Below, piece after piece: positions 21,313-33,997 of a stretch of DNA of 64,000 nt. Both the position numbers and the translations under genes were made by a program. Where the stretch lies: NCBI GenBank assembly GCA_964030785.1, contig OZ034975.1, positions 2,836,701 through 2,900,700 of the forward strand. Reading direction: 5' to 3'. The stretch is from Siderastrea siderea (taxonomy: Eukaryota; Cnidaria; Anthozoa; Scleractinia; Rhizangiidae). The notes under the pieces were generated by a model that made no database searches, was not told the DNA's origin, and worked only from the letters and a program-made list of their open reading frames with translations. How positions within the stretch are numbered: position 1 is the stretch's first letter; every line of letters starts with the position of its first letter.

Positions 21313-22860
21313 TGCTCGTTGGCTTTTCTTGCCTAGCCCTTGGACTAGGACTTTCACCTCACCGAAATGAGGATTTAACCGCTGACAAGGCGGTTGTCAA
21401 TTCCACATTTAACCTCTGGGAGCGAGGGTGAGAACTCCAAGGAGAACTCTGAGCACCCCCCTGTCATCAGTAGGGCCGGAGCGGGCTCACCCTAGGGCAC
21501 TCTCCCACTGAAAGGAGCCTCCCTATACCCCGTAATTCACCATCCGCACGAGCCTTTGTAACGGGGTTCAGACAGTGGCCAACTGTCACCCCCCTGGGAC
21601 TCCACCAGAATTTGTGAACTAATTTATAATGCGACAATCGCCTTTATATTTCATTTAATTTTGTCTGACACACTCATGTGGTACAGCGATATTTAACCTT
21701 GCAACAGTTTCTGCTTTTTTTCTCGTACGCGTGCGCTTTCACTGTGTTGTGATTGCGAAAGACTTCGCCTCAGCCCCCACTCGGTTCAAATTAGATAATA
21801 GATAATTAGATAATAATATACCTTAACATCCCTCTGCTTCTTGAGCATTTTATACTTGCAGAAGTTTCATCCCAAAGAGCAAAATATCGTAACTATGCGA
21901 TGTACAATTTTGATAGAAAACTAACGCTTCCTCTAGGATCTCAAAGTCAGTGAGAGTCAGCTGACACCAATATTAACAGACCTTTTTATTATTATTACTT
22001 TTACCCAAGCGCCTCTTCTGTAAACTCGTTAAGCATTAATATTTTTGTCTTTCCGTCACCTTCAATTAAAGATTTCTTATCCCCGGTGAATATAATGTCT
22101 AATCCATTTAAACATTTATTTGGAACTTTCCGACAGTGGATTTCTTTCTATTCGTTTTGAGGAAACAAAACGCCAAACACAAAATCTACTGCTTTCATAG
22201 CTTTCTGTTCCCTTGCGCAAGTCAGTAAGATTGCTCTTATTTACAATTTCCTCGCTCAAACATAAAAATCACAGCAACTTAAAAATTTAGAAGCCCTCCA
22301 CGCAGGGCAAACAAAAAGGCCAAATAAGTGCCTGTTGTGCAAGCAGCAACTGGTTAAAAGAGAAGCATCGGCGATCGAAAAACAAAAGCGTAAAAGGTGA
22401 CCTTTGGCTGCCATCTCCCAGGCTCTAATAGAAGAAAAGCCCCCGATTATCAAGAGATTGCATCAGAGCAGGACTCACAGGGGACAAAACGCTTAGATAT
22501 CTGGCAAACAAAATGCGCTAACAAAATGAAGGAGTGGTTAGAGAAGAAAATAGAAAATGGCAGAGAGAACAGAGAGCCTGGAGACGACAGCCTTGGCCCC
22601 GGTAATCTGAGTAGGGAATTAGACTCCCTTCAAGACTGTCAAACTCAGGATAAAAGAGACCAAAAGAGAGGGATGGGGATAAACGACAGGAGAGGAAAAA
22701 ACGGAACGTTAAACTTAAAAATTGAGGTTTTATTCTCAGAACTTAATTAACGTACACATATTAACGCAATGATCTTTCATTCGTTAAATCTTTATTCCAT
22801 AGATCACGTGGAAAAAATAAAAACATATCCTTTAACATGTAGTCATCTTACACGGGAACG
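21313..22860. other. No gene recognised
   Basis: A moderately G/C-rich block at 21350-21600 stands out from its AT-rich surroundings and may be part of a retroposon, but I cannot name it. The frame at 22397-22750 is highly charged with no recognisable domain and is not supported. Confidence 0.3.
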
Positions 22861-22869
22861 TTGCATTGG

Positions 22870-24180
22870 CAGCAGCAGCACAGCAAGCCAATTCAAACGC
22901 GACTGAAAGAAGCGCCTGCAAAGCCCCGATGGCAGGAGAAGCATGCCAAACTAAAATGTAACTCAAACAGGCAAAACCCCGATGGCAAGAGGAGCACATT
23001 CATCAAAGTAAACGTGTCATAAACACGTCCGCAAGGTAAACCTGTCATAAACAAGCACCTGCAAAGCCCCGATGGCAAAAGCAGCATGCAAATAAACACA
23101 AACGTGTCACTAAAAGCACCTGCAAAGCCCCAATGGCAAGAGCAGCGTGCACAACAAATTCAAGCAACTGCAAAGCCCCGATGTCAAGAGCAGCATGCAA
23201 ATAGATACAAACCTTTCACTACAAGTACCTGCAAAGCCCCTATGGCAAGAGCAGCATGCAAATAAACACAAACTTCTAACCACAAGCACCTGCAAAGCCC
23301 CGATGGCAAGAGCAGCGTGCACAGCAAATTCAAGCATCTGCAAAGCCCCGATGGCAATAGCAGCATGCAAATAAACATAAACGTGTCACCACAAGCACCT
23401 GAAAAGCCCCGATGGCAAGAGCAGCGTGCATTACAAATTCAAGCAACTGCAAAGCCCCGATGTCAAGAGCAGCATGCAAATAGATACAAACCTTTCACTA
23501 CAAGTACCTGCAAAGCCCCGATGGCAAGAGCAGCATGCAAATAAACACAAACCTCTAACCACAAGCACCTGCAAAGCCCCGATGGCAATAGCAGTATGCA
23601 AATAAACATAAACGTGTCACCACAAGCACCTGCAAAGCCCCGATGGCAAGAGCAGCGTGCACAACAAAATTCAAGCATCTGCAAAGCCCTGATGGCAGGA
23701 GCAGCATGCAAATAAACACAGACATTTCACTACAAGCATTTGCAAAGCCCCGATGGCAAGAGCAGCATGCAAATAAACACAAACTTCTAACCACAAGCAC
23801 CTGCAAAGCCCCGATGGCAAGAGCAGCGTGCACAGCAAATTCAAGCATCTGCCAAGCCCTGATGGCAATAGCAGCATGCAAATAAACATAAACGTGTCAC
23901 CACAAGCACCTGCAAAGCCCCGATGGCAAGAGCAGCGTGCACAGCAAATTCAAGCAACTGCAAAGCCCTGATGGCAATAGCAGCATGCAAATAAACATAA
24001 ACGTGTCACCACAAGCACCTGCAAAGCCCCCATGGCAAGAGCAGCGTGCACAACAAGTACAAGATGCAAGCATCTGCAAAGCCCTGATGGCAGGAGCAGC
24101 ATGCAAATAAACACAGACATTTAACTACAAGCATTTGCAAAGCCCCGATGGCAGAGTAGCATGAAAGAAACGCCCCGAGA
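22870..24180. repeat. Higher-order minisatellite, TGCAAAGCCCCGATGGCAAG
   Basis: About 25 units share the core TGCAAAGCCCCGATGGCAAG followed by AGCAGCATGC or AGCAGCGTGC. Two unit lengths alternate: about 61 bp (tail with AAATAAACACAAAC and ACCACAAG) and about 48 bp (tail with ACAGCAAATTCAAGC). Blocks of several units recur as larger repeats, for example 23150-23400 and 23430-23700. Cysteine-rich frames on minus are simply the repeat translated. Confidence 0.9.
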
Positions 24181-24814
24181 GCACCTGCAGTCTGCATATA
24201 AACCAAACGGCTACAAACCTTGCAATATAACTGAGTAAAGCGAAGAAAAAATTCCCAAACTTAAAACTGGCAAAAGCGACCAACAAACACACAGAACACC
24301 TAGAACCTACTGGCGAAAAAACGCCGTAAAAAATTGTAAATACAACAGAAGTAGAAGAATTTGCTTACCGGGTGAAAGCGAAGTTGCGAAGCAGCGGCGA
24401 AGCGCTGAACAGTAACCACGTAAGCTTAATGAAAACGTACAGGTTCCCATAAAGCGAGAAATAACACGAAAAAGGCCGAAGAAGAAGGGTAAAGGTTCCC
24501 CCGCAGGACAACCAGAATAGATGCGCCCAGCAAACTTGTGATACTGCGAAGAACGAAAGGTTAAAGAAACGCAAGATCAAACACAGTTCGGTACGAGGAA
24601 TACGGTCAAGGATTCGTAAAGCCAGCAGCGGCACCAAACGGCTGGAGAAGAAAGGCCAAGAAAGCTCTCTACATCTGAAGGCAGGCGGACTGCATGTGCT
24701 TGCGGAACCGGTGAAAATTTGCTGAAGAAAAAGCCGTTATGGTTTGAATGGCTGCCTGGCGCGAAGAGACAAGGAGTCATGGATGCTCATCCTCATATAC
24801 GCTTTGAGGGAGAC
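24181..24814. other. No gene recognised
   Basis: Short overlapping frames on minus, none with recognisable protein features. Confidence 0.35.
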
Positions 24815-25560
24815 CGCTGACAAATAGCTTTTGAGTTTAAAATTGGGTTGTCGGGCGTCAAACAAAGTTATGACCTCAATGGCCATTTTCGAACATCCCC
24901 TTTGGATATCTACTTGCATGCAAATTTGATTTGTTTGATTCTTGCAGAGAATTGCTCTTAAAAGCTGCAGACATACTTCACACCAGGCACAACAGAAGAG
25001 CAATCAATATAATTATTATGTTATTGTATGTCAACTGAATGCTTAATTAAACGTGCAGTAAAATTGATGATTTGAATTGATGATTTAAATCAGTAAAATT
25101 GATGATTTATAGTCTAATGTTCGAGTGAAGTGAACTCTTCTATTTTCGTTTGTTTGTTTGTTTGGAGTTCTTTAGGCACTGACTGTCGTAGGAATAAAGC
25201 AGACATTCTTGCCGGCAACTGTTGCCATCTTGTCATTATGTTAGAAGATGGAAACAACTTGTCCAAAATAAAAAAAAACTATTACGACCACGTAGTTTTA
25301 CGAATTGTACTGCATGAAGAATGTTCTAAACAGCAAGAAATTAATGAAAGCAACGAAGTACAATTTAAGAAGGACTTCCAAACAATAGAGCGCTCGGCTT
25401 CCTTTAAAGGAAGACCTCATCATTTACATCAAAAGGACAATTTATTAGTGCATCGGGTTCTATAAGCCTGAACATTAATTTACTAATAAGCCTGAACCTT
25501 AATTTACCTTTAAATGCAAATTTTTGTATATCTCCACTCTGTGACAGCTCCCTTACGAAA
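24815..25560 (+). repeat. Dispersed repeat family B, copy 1
   Basis: Nearly the same sequence, in the same order, occurs at 42377-43135: the block starting CTTTTGAGTT, the block CAATATAATTATTATGTTAT, and the block ACTGACTGTCGTAGGAATAA. A frame at 25130-25465 lies inside but is broken in the other copy, so it is not supported as a gene. Confidence 0.6.
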
Positions 25561-26180
25561 CACAACACTATTTTTAATCTGTTTTTAAACTGTTTTTGAA
25601 AACTATTTTTAAACTGGTTTGGAAAAACATATTAAAAATACGCATTTAAACTATATTTTTTATATCGTTTTTGAATGCTTGAAATGGGTTTGTAAGCTGT
25701 TTAAAACAGTATTGAAATTATTTTGAAAACGGTGTTTTAAGCTGTTTAGAACACTATTAAAATATATTTTGAAAGTTCTCTAAGAATCCACATAAGCATG
25801 CTATTTTTGAATTGTTTTTAAAAATAATATTTAAACTATATTTTTGAAATAGTTTTTGACTGTTTGAAATGGTTTTGTATGCTGCTTAAAACAGTATTGA
25901 AATATATTTGGAAAATGGTGTTTTACGCTGTTTAGAACACTATTAAAACCTATTTTGAAAATTTTTTTTAAGAATCCACAGAAGCAGGCTATTTTTGAAC
26001 TGTTTTTGAAAAATAATATTTAAACTATATTTTTCATATAGTTTTTGACTGTTTGAAATAGTTTTGTAAGCTGTTTAAAACACTATTAAAACATATTTTG
26101 AAATGGTGTTTAAACCTGTTTTAAAACACTTTAAAATATATTTTGAAAGTTGTCTAAGAATTAAATAACAGAAGCAGGTT
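25560..26180. repeat. ~190-bp satellite, about three units
   Basis: Units contain GCTATTTTTGAA, then TTTAAACTATATTTTT, TTTGACTGTTTGAAAT, AAGCTGTTTAAAACA and TATTTTGAAA. Unit landmarks recur at about 25796 and 25988 with a partial earlier unit. Very AT-rich, with internal TTTAAAC sub-repeats. Non-coding. Confidence 0.75.
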
Positions 26181-27193
26181 GGAATTTAAAATGTATTTAT
26201 TACAAACTCAACAGTATACAAACAGAATTAAAATTACATTATAAATTCTCACAGTATTTGTAAACTATTTTTTCATGCTATTTTTATGTCCGTCTGGAAA
26301 AGAACTACACTATACATTTGAAAACATGTTCTAAATTTTCTGTAAATTGCTGCTCAAAACAAAATTTAGAATAGCTGAAGACAACATTGCATAACACAAA
26401 TAGCACAGAAGTATGGCAAGTTGAATCAATAAGGGATATGGTAACAACTATTTTACTCAGACAGGACCCACAACTCTGCAAAAAGTCAGGTGGTCTCTTC
26501 ATGTAACCCCCTTTCCCCACCTTAAAAGATAGTGTCTTGTTTGTATAGCCTCCTTTCTATCCGGAGTAGAAACTAAGAAAAAGATTCAAACTTCCTTGTG
26601 CCATTTCATAATCAAGGCAAGCTTCATGTACACCTAATATAAAAGTCTCAACTCAAATTTTAAGGCCAATAAATTTTGTCCATTTGGCTTACCAGACAGG
26701 TGGTTTCTTGCCTAGCCCCCCTACCCCATATTGGTTGGACAAACAAAAAACTCAGTCAGCCATCACATTAATTTGAACTTAACTCTTCTTATTCCATGGA
26801 CTGGAGTAAAATATTATTTATATATCAGATTATCTTCTCTTAATGTTATCGTTGAACATTGTCAGTTTATCCAACAATTATAGGTTCACAATACAGGTAA
26901 GAATTGATTTGTGTCTTAGAAATCTAAAAATCTTAACGAGGGCTCTGTATAAACTATTATGATAAAGTGACAATCTAACGAGCGTTCTGATTGGTTTAGC
27001 AATAGAATGAATTTATTTGTATGAACTAAATAATAATTATTGTTCCAATGTTCATGCTTTCTTAAACCAGTAGCTGCTTTTTACAGTGATGTACCTCATT
27101 GAAGAATCACTGACACAAGTAAAACAAAAACAAGGGGGAGGGGTATTACAGCAACTTCCCATACATTCTCTTATATGAAATCTGAGTGATTAC
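26181..27193. other. No gene seen; possible 3' part of the minus-strand gene
   Basis: AT-rich. The gene on minus at 27194-31125 would have its 3' end here or beyond, but I could not identify a further exon with confidence. Confidence 0.3.
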
Positions 27194-30100
27194 CTCTGTG
27201 TCACTACTTGCAAAGCAATCATTGGGGCGGTAGTCGGTGTATGCTTTTAAGTGTATGAGCAGATCATTCCAAGGCTCATACAAAAAATTGCAACCATTTT
27301 TAAAGGACAAACTACAAGGAATGTAATTTCACAGATGGTACATGTACATTAAATATACATTATTGTAATGTGTGATGTGTTATTGAAATTATTGATATTA
27401 TCCTAAAAATCTTACCCCCCTACGGGAAGCTTCACTAGCGTCCATGTGCCCAGAGGGAGTTGTAACCTCACATCTGGGTAATGTTGCATTAGAGGAACTT
27501 GATGCCCCTAAAAAAACAGTATAAATCAGTCAACAACTACATGTTTCTGAGGAAATGCTACAGTGACAGTCACCTTGAGCCTTATTTTTATTATTAATCT
27601 ATTACTGTAAAATTCCGGTTATAGGCCCATCTACCTGGAATCAAATAAATACATCCGATTTTAAGCACCCCTCTGGATATACATACATGTAAGCCTCCCT
27701 CCAGATGCCAGATGAGAGTACTGAAAAAGGGGTAAATGTTGCTTTATGATGCGTTTTGAACTAAACAACACATTTTGATCAACATTCCTGTGGCCCTTTT
27801 CCGAATTTTTTTTTATTCTGCTGAAAATTAAAAGTAAGGGAAGCCTCGAGCCAAGTGGCCCATACTTGCCGGAGCTTATCCCAGATTCTGTAGCATTAAG
27901 CGGCTAGGAATATTTCTATTCCCCCCTGAATGGCATGCTAGTCCATCGCAGGGTACCCCCCCCCAGCATTATGTCGCCGGTACCCATTTATACACCTGAT
28001 TCTGCTGAAAAGCCCTCCCAGATATATATAAGCCCCTCCACTTATAAGCCCACTCAAAAACCATTACATGTATGAAGTTGTATAAGCTCAGGGCTTATAA
28101 CCGGAATTTTATTGGTACATAAAAGTGGGTGCTTGAGCTACAGCTGTAAAGGTGTATGTGTACATGTATATACTGATATAAGAAATGAACACTTTAATAC
28201 TGTTCTTAGCACTTATAACTTAGGCGGGTACAGTTGCATTTTGTTTCCTAACTAGTAGCAGATGACGCTGTCAACAGACTATACTTAAGGATAGCCACTT
28301 GTACTATTGATGTCATACATTCCATTGGCTCATGTGCCAATTTTTGGACAGATTTCAAAACCAAAAGGAAAAATAAAGTTCAGCATCAGGATCCAAAATG
28401 AACACTTCAGTTATTGATTACGCTGTATTGGGTTAATGTAAGTCTACAAGGATTACTAACTTGTTTCATCTAGTTCTGCTTCAAGCTCAGATATTCTTGA
28501 TTGTAGTGTTTCTTTCTCCTCCTTACACTTGAGATTAAGGCACTTCTTCGGAGGGAACGACGATTTAGGGCACTTCATGCCAATTTGTGGCCTTGGGGGA
28601 GCTGGCAGAGGCCTTTTTGGCGGTGGTGGTGGTGGAGGTGGTACATGGGATTCATCATCATGATAGCGGTCATCATCCTCAATATCACTCATTGAGTCGT
28701 CACTTGACAACTCATTCACAACAAATGTTGTTTTGCTGTTGAATGGTTTTAATATGTCTGCCACTAGTAGTTGCAAGAGCCTTTCTAGGAGAAGCTTTCT
28801 GAGCTGAAAGAGGCCAAATAAAAAAAAAACGTTTTGTTTGTAAACAAGTTTGAAGAATAAAAATTCTAAAGGCTTTCATTAACAGGAAGTGTAGGAACCT
28901 TGATAGTAACTTGTCCACAGAGTATAACATATACATCTACATTAAGAGCAGTTTTTTTTTAAGTATCACTGGCCAATCAAGCAGCCGGAAACAATCCTTT
29001 ACACACATCAACGGGAAATTGCATAGTAAGTTATAGTCAACCTTTACTGCTGGTAAATCAATTTACTCAATGATGTTCAAAATGGTTTATCAATTAAAGT
29101 CTTAGGGATGTGTGTGCAACGTTTGGTGAATACATCAAATGGAAATTGTTGTCTGTAGTGCTGTCTAAGCACAATCTGATAAGCCATTCAACTCAACAGA
29201 CAATTTGGTATAGATTTCTTTTGTGGGACATAACAATTCAGTAGAATGTGTTTTAAGGCACACTTGCTTCCAAGTTAAACAACTCAGTAGATTTATTTTG
29301 CAACAACATAAATTAATTATATGAATGCCACCAAATAAGTCTTCAAACTTTGTGGAATAATTGCTGTTCAACTGTTCATGTATGATTATTACTAGTAATA
29401 ATTATAATTATAACAATTTTACAACTTACAATGTACAATTATAATAACAATTATATTTACCACTGGGTTTCTTTTTTGTTGCTTTTTCATGAGTTTTCTC
29501 TTTCTCTGTTTTATCTGCAGGGTATAAATATGAGAACAATGTAATATTAAACTATTATTTCACTAGCACGCATTGGTTATGAGATGGTTGAAAGCCAATG
29601 TCCAGCCAGTCTGTGATGTGGCACCAATTACATTAATTAATTAAATGTATGCCACGAAATAAGTCTTCAAAGTTTGTGGAATAATTGCTGTTCAATTGTT
29701 CATGTATGATTATTACTAGGAATAATAATTATAATTATAATAACAATTTTATAACAATAATAATAATTATTATTAATAATAATTATATTTACCATTGGGT
29801 TTCTTCTTTGTTGCTTTTTCGTGAGTTTTCTATTTCTCTGTTTTATCTGCAGGGTATAATTATGAAAACAATGTACTATTAAACAATTATTTCACTAGCA
29901 CGCATTGGTTATGAGATGGTGGAAAGCCAATGAGGCACCAGGGCTCAAAATAATTTTTGGATAGTTGCTGGTCACATTGACCAGCAAAACCGTTTTTAGA
30001 TTGGTCACCAGATCATGTGATGCTCTCAAAAGAATTTTGCCTTTGTCTTTCTGGAAAATATTCGTTCATTTCCACGTGAATTTGTTCGAATTTGAAAGAA

Positions 30101-31125
30101 ATAATTCTCAAGGGTAGCGTCACATGGTCTACAATAGGACAACAAACAAACGAAGCTTAATTAAGAGGTCTATTTACTGAGGCAAAATGCAAACATCTGT
30201 CATGTTGTTTTCCCTCTTTTGCACTCGAATGAGTTATCTGTGGTTTTAATGTAGAGGTTGCCTCTACATTAACCTCTACTTGTTCCACGAGAAGAGGTTA
30301 AAATACATGTAAGTTGTTAGAATTAACGTTCTAAATTAGCATAACAAGTTGCTATTTTAGTCTGATGCATTCGCCACTTTCACATCTCCCATAATACACC
30401 TTGTTTGCCCCCAAAACTTTTGCATAAGCATTGTTTTCAATTTCTCTTGGGACATACTGTCGTCCCAAGAGAAATTTAAAACAATACTTACGCAAAATTT
30501 TGGGGGGCAAACAAGGTGTATTATGGGAGATGTGTAAATGGTCAATGACCGGTCAAAACTGATGACCAACAAAAATGAAGTCGTTTGTCCAGAGAAATTG
30601 TCATCTTGGCCGGACATTGTGCATTGTCCGGCAGTTATTTTAAGCCCTGAGGCGTTATTTTTTTACTAAGCTAAGTACATGTATTCCGTGGTACACAATC
30701 CATGTACAATGATAACTGAAGTAACACAATTTTGACATAAATTATCAGCATTTACCACTTTGCTGCTTCTTCTTCTTCTGACAGCCTTTTTTCCCAGCAC
30801 CTGTAATAATAACAACAAAGTAAAACAAAAAATAACTCTTAAGGCCCATTTTTAAATGGTGCTTGCACTGTCATTTAGTGTTTGAGTCTTTATTTATCTA
30901 ACGAATTGTGCAGATAATTAAAAAAATAGTGAATGGTCAAATTCCTGTATGAATGTATGGGGCACACAAGCAAAGCTTCATGGTAGTTGTTTTTAGCATT
31001 GCTAAGTCTCCTGCATATTTTGTTGAATTACAAATACCATAATTATGCACAAGTGCAATATTAAAAAAGGAATTGGGCACTGCATATTGTACCTTTTGTC
31101 TTCTTTCCTGAAATCTTGTTCTTTT
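27194..31125 (-). CDS. Multi-exon gene, acidic/proline-rich, unknown function
   Basis: Candidate exons in transcription order, each with AG and GT borders: 31093-31125 (33 nt), 30756-30800 (45 nt), 29793-29846 and 29461-29514 (54 nt each, duplicated), 28461-28803 (343 nt), 27416-27507 (92 nt) and 27194-27311 (118 nt). The 343-nt exon encodes a leucine-rich start, an acidic SSDDSMSDIEDDD stretch, PPPPPPPPKRPLPAPPRP and a coiled-coil-like end (KCKEEKETLQSRISELEAEL). It joins the 92-nt exon in phase (TRASSSNATLPRCEVTTPSG). The last exon reads YEPWNDLLIHLKAYTDYRP, but its join to the 92-nt exon is not in phase as I drew it, so an exon or splice choice is missing. The small exons are multiples of three and very basic. 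No domain is recognised. The 5' end was not found. Confidence 0.5.
27607..28112. mobile_element. Inverted-repeat element in intron, TIR AAAATTCCGGTTATA
   Basis: The left end TGTAAAATTCCGGTTATAGG is mirrored by GGGCTTATAACCGGAATTTTA at the right. Further inverted blocks occur inside (AAGCCCCTCC-like). No coding. MITE-like; the target duplication is not clear. Confidence 0.6.
29311..29933 (-). repeat. Tandem duplication of ~300 bp including a micro-exon
   Basis: 29311-29610 and 29634-29933 match along their length (both contain ACGCATTGGTTATGAGATGG and AAGTCTTCAAA). Each carries one 54-nt lysine/arginine-rich micro-exon with intact splice borders. In one phase (DKTEK...) the 29793-29846 copy has a TAG stop; in the phase continuous with the 343-nt exon both copies are open. 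Confidence 0.75.
30381..30534. repeat. Long near-perfect hairpin
   Basis: The left arm CACATCTCCCATAATACACC and following bases to about 30455 pair with the inverse at about 30460-30534 (ending GGTGTATTATGGGAGATGTG) around a tiny loop. A fold-back element within the intron of the minus-strand gene. Confidence 0.8.
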
Positions 31126-31349
31126 CTGTCACAAATCAATGAAAAAAGAAAGCACTGTAATTGGTATTGTGTTAAGATCAGTAACTAGCCACAAACATTT
31201 CACTGGATCTTTTAAGGACACAGGGCTCAAAATAACAGATGGTCAACGGACAAAGACCATTCAAAATGACAATTTGTTTGGAGAAAATTTCTGTTTGCCG
31301 GTAATCTTGACTGGTTACATACTGATGGCTTTAAAAATGATAGCTGATG

Positions 31350-31400
31350 ATCAGAAAAATAAACAAATAACATAATATGTTATTTGTTTATTTTTCTGAT
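31350..31400. repeat. Perfect 51-bp palindrome
   Basis: ATCAGAAAAATAAACAAATA and onward is followed directly by its inverse, ending TATTTGTTTATTTTTCTGAT. The right arm is then repeated in part at 31407-31425. Confidence 0.8.
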
Positions 31401-31499
31401 TATGTTATTTGTTTATTTTTCTGATCAGCAGTTATCATTTTTTAAGCCATCCATCATTTGATACCAATATAATTTATCTTTAAGCGTTAGGATAATTTT

Positions 31500-32615
31500 T
31501 ACCAACAAAACGAGAAAAGAATTTTAAGACCGAACAGGAAATTTTTATGCCTGACTTTGTATTTTAATCTAGCCATAGTATATAATATAGCGTTCATTAA
31601 CTTGCGACTTCTTGGAAAACTAACAGAGAATATATTTTTAAAAGCCCCTTTGCCCTGCCCATCAGGTAAAAGCTCAGTCTAGGGTATGTCACGCAACCAA
31701 GGTGCGCTTTTTTCAGTTGCACAGATTTCAAAGTACTCATCGAACCCAATCTACTGAGAATCTTCCCTCAGTCATTAAAGTAGTAAACGTAGGAAGACAG
31801 AATTAGCTTATTTTTTCCCCAAAGTCACCGGATGCACCCAACATTTTGTTACCACGGTACATGCATGCAGTAATCAATTTCACTAAAACTCGTTCTGACT
31901 AAATTAATTAGCAGCATCACCCAAAGCACGTAACAGATGTTTTTGTATTAACGACTTCTTGTTTCGCTGTTCAGTTCAGAGCTAGTTTCAAAGGAAAAAC
32001 ATCTTATGTACAACACCTTAAGCCTGCTTTCCAACGAAAATAGGAAAAGACCCCGCCCCACCCTAAACAAAAAGAAAGAAAACATTCTCAGACTGAAAAG
32101 GAGATTTTCATGTCCAACTTTGTATTTTAATCCAGCCATAGTTCATTAACTGTGCTACCTCTTGGAAAACCAACAGAGAATATATTTTTAAATCCCTTCG
32201 CCCTGCCCACCAGGAAAAAGCTCTAGGGTTAATGTCACGCAACCAACGTAGTTTTTTTCAGTTTCACCCATTTTTCAGTGCTCATCTGAAACCAATCTAC
32301 TGAGAATCTTCGCTCTGTCCTTAAATTAATAAACGTAGGATGACAAAAATAGCTTATTTGAAAAAACAATTTGACCTTATTCCCCAAAGTCACCCGATGC
32401 ACCCAAAATTTCGTTACCGCGGTACATGCATGCAGCTGTCGATTTCACTAAAACTCCTTCTGACTAAATTAATTAGCGGCATCATCCAAAGCACGTAACA
32501 GATGTTTTTGTATTAACGACTTCTTGTTTCGCTGTTCAGTTCAGAGCTAGTTTCAAAGGAAAGGCATCTTTTGTACAACACCTTAAGCCTCTTTTCTAAC
32601 GAAAATAGGAAAAGA
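31500..32615. repeat. Tandem duplication, ~565-bp offset
   Basis: 31500-32050 and about 32065-32615 match in order. Shared landmarks: GAGAATATATTTTTAAA (31625 and 32176), CAGATGTTTTTGTATTAACG (31931 and 32496) and CGAAAATAGGAAAAGA at the end of each. No coding. It lies upstream of the minus-strand gene, so it could include its 5' region, but that is untested. Confidence 0.75.
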
Positions 32616-33388
32616 GAATCCTCACATCAAAAACGGCGGATGTTCGGTGAAACGGCATGGCAAGTTGCGATATCCCGTCAAGTTTCCTTGCAGTTTGCTT
32701 GAATTTTATCATGAACAAGGACCGCAGCTCTCATCTGTGATACAGCAACATGAAGGTTAGAGGATTTTGTGTTAAAATCGGTTGTTTGCTGATCAAAACC
32801 TGCGGTAAGCGTGAAGTTGTTTGTGTATGTGTACACTGAGTTAATTAGGCTGACTTTTCTGATCGCTTGAATCGACGCATTTTGTCCAACTTTAAAATTC
32901 TATAACATCGCGTCAATAAATTTCCCCAAAAAATCCTTTTAGGAGGCAAGAGAACATCCCTTCTCCTCTTGAAATCCAGATTCTTGACGAATAATATTCG
33001 GTACCACATACTTTTTTAGGGGTTAAACTTGATATACTTTTTATCTAGTCAAAAGTATGTCGGATAAATTTAACTAGAGCTCGTAAATAAATGAGCAGAA
33101 ATTGCTGAAATTGCTTTTGACATATATTTAAACATCGCTCTACAAGTCTGGTTAATTTTTATTGCTCTGAAGTGCTTCATTTTGTCACGCGAAGCGTCGA
33201 GATGTGCCTTAAATTTTGAGGTTCAAAAGCGGCATTTTGAGCGAATTCCGTTAATATCGATTTTCTTGAAAATAAATCGATATTCAGACAAACGAACTAT
33301 GCAGTGATTTGTTTCACATTAAGGTCTACCTAACATAAGAATATGAGCGGAATTGATTTTTGACCTGTTGCCACCAAATGTTTGACCG
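32616..33388. other. No gene seen
   Basis: No convincing frame. It lies between the tandem duplication and the BEL/Pao fragment. Confidence 0.35.
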
Positions 33389-33997
33389 TTGGTAACATTC
33401 GCTCTTAAGGTCGACCGCTGTTTCAAACCAACTGACTTTGGAGAAGTAGCCTCCAGTCAGCTGCACCATTTCGCAGATGCTTCCCAGCACACATATGGTG
33501 CTGTCACCTATCTCCGTGTCACCAACACTAAGGGTGATGTCCGCTGTTCCTTCCTCATTGGCAAATCGCGGCTATCTCCGCTGAAGCCGTTAACAATCCC
33601 ACGCCTGGAGCTCTCGGCAGCTGTAGTAGCCACGCGATTGGATAAAATGCTCATCGATCAGTCCATCTTTTGGACGGATAGCACCTGTGTTTTGGGCTAC
33701 ATCGCAAATGAAGACAAGCGGTTTCATACCTTCGTTGCGAACTGCATTGCTGCGATACAAGAAGTTAGCTCCCCTCATCAGTGGAGACACGTTGGCACAA
33801 AGGAAAACCCGGCAGACGACGCCTCACGTGGTCTCTCAGCCGAAGCCTTGCTGAACAACAAGCGTTGGTTAACGGGACCTGACTTCCTTTGGAAATCTGA
33901 AGAATTCTCGCCAAACCAGCAGTTCAAAAACCTCTACAGTTGCAGAAAACGACCCAGAGGTCAAGAGAGACTCTCAAGTGTTTTCTACCAACACTGA
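33389..33997 (+). pseudogene. BEL/Pao retrotransposon: RNase H region
   Basis: Continuous frame of ~200 residues with the BEL/Pao RNase H pattern: [18 protein letters not shown], then [30 protein letters not shown] and the exit motif [10 protein letters not shown]. In an intact element this removes the RNA strand during reverse transcription. The reverse transcriptase, protease and gag that should precede it are absent, so the copy is 5'-truncated. The next part of the polyprotein is in another frame. Confidence 0.85.

Noticed and set aside
21053..21370. Overlapping frames in three phases
   Set aside because: They come from a G/C-rich interspersed repeat with few stops in any frame.
22893..24206. 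Cysteine-rich proteins on minus (ACCSCHRGFAGAC-like)
   Set aside because: They are the minisatellite translated in several frames; frames end and restart with repeat variation and have no start or splice logic.
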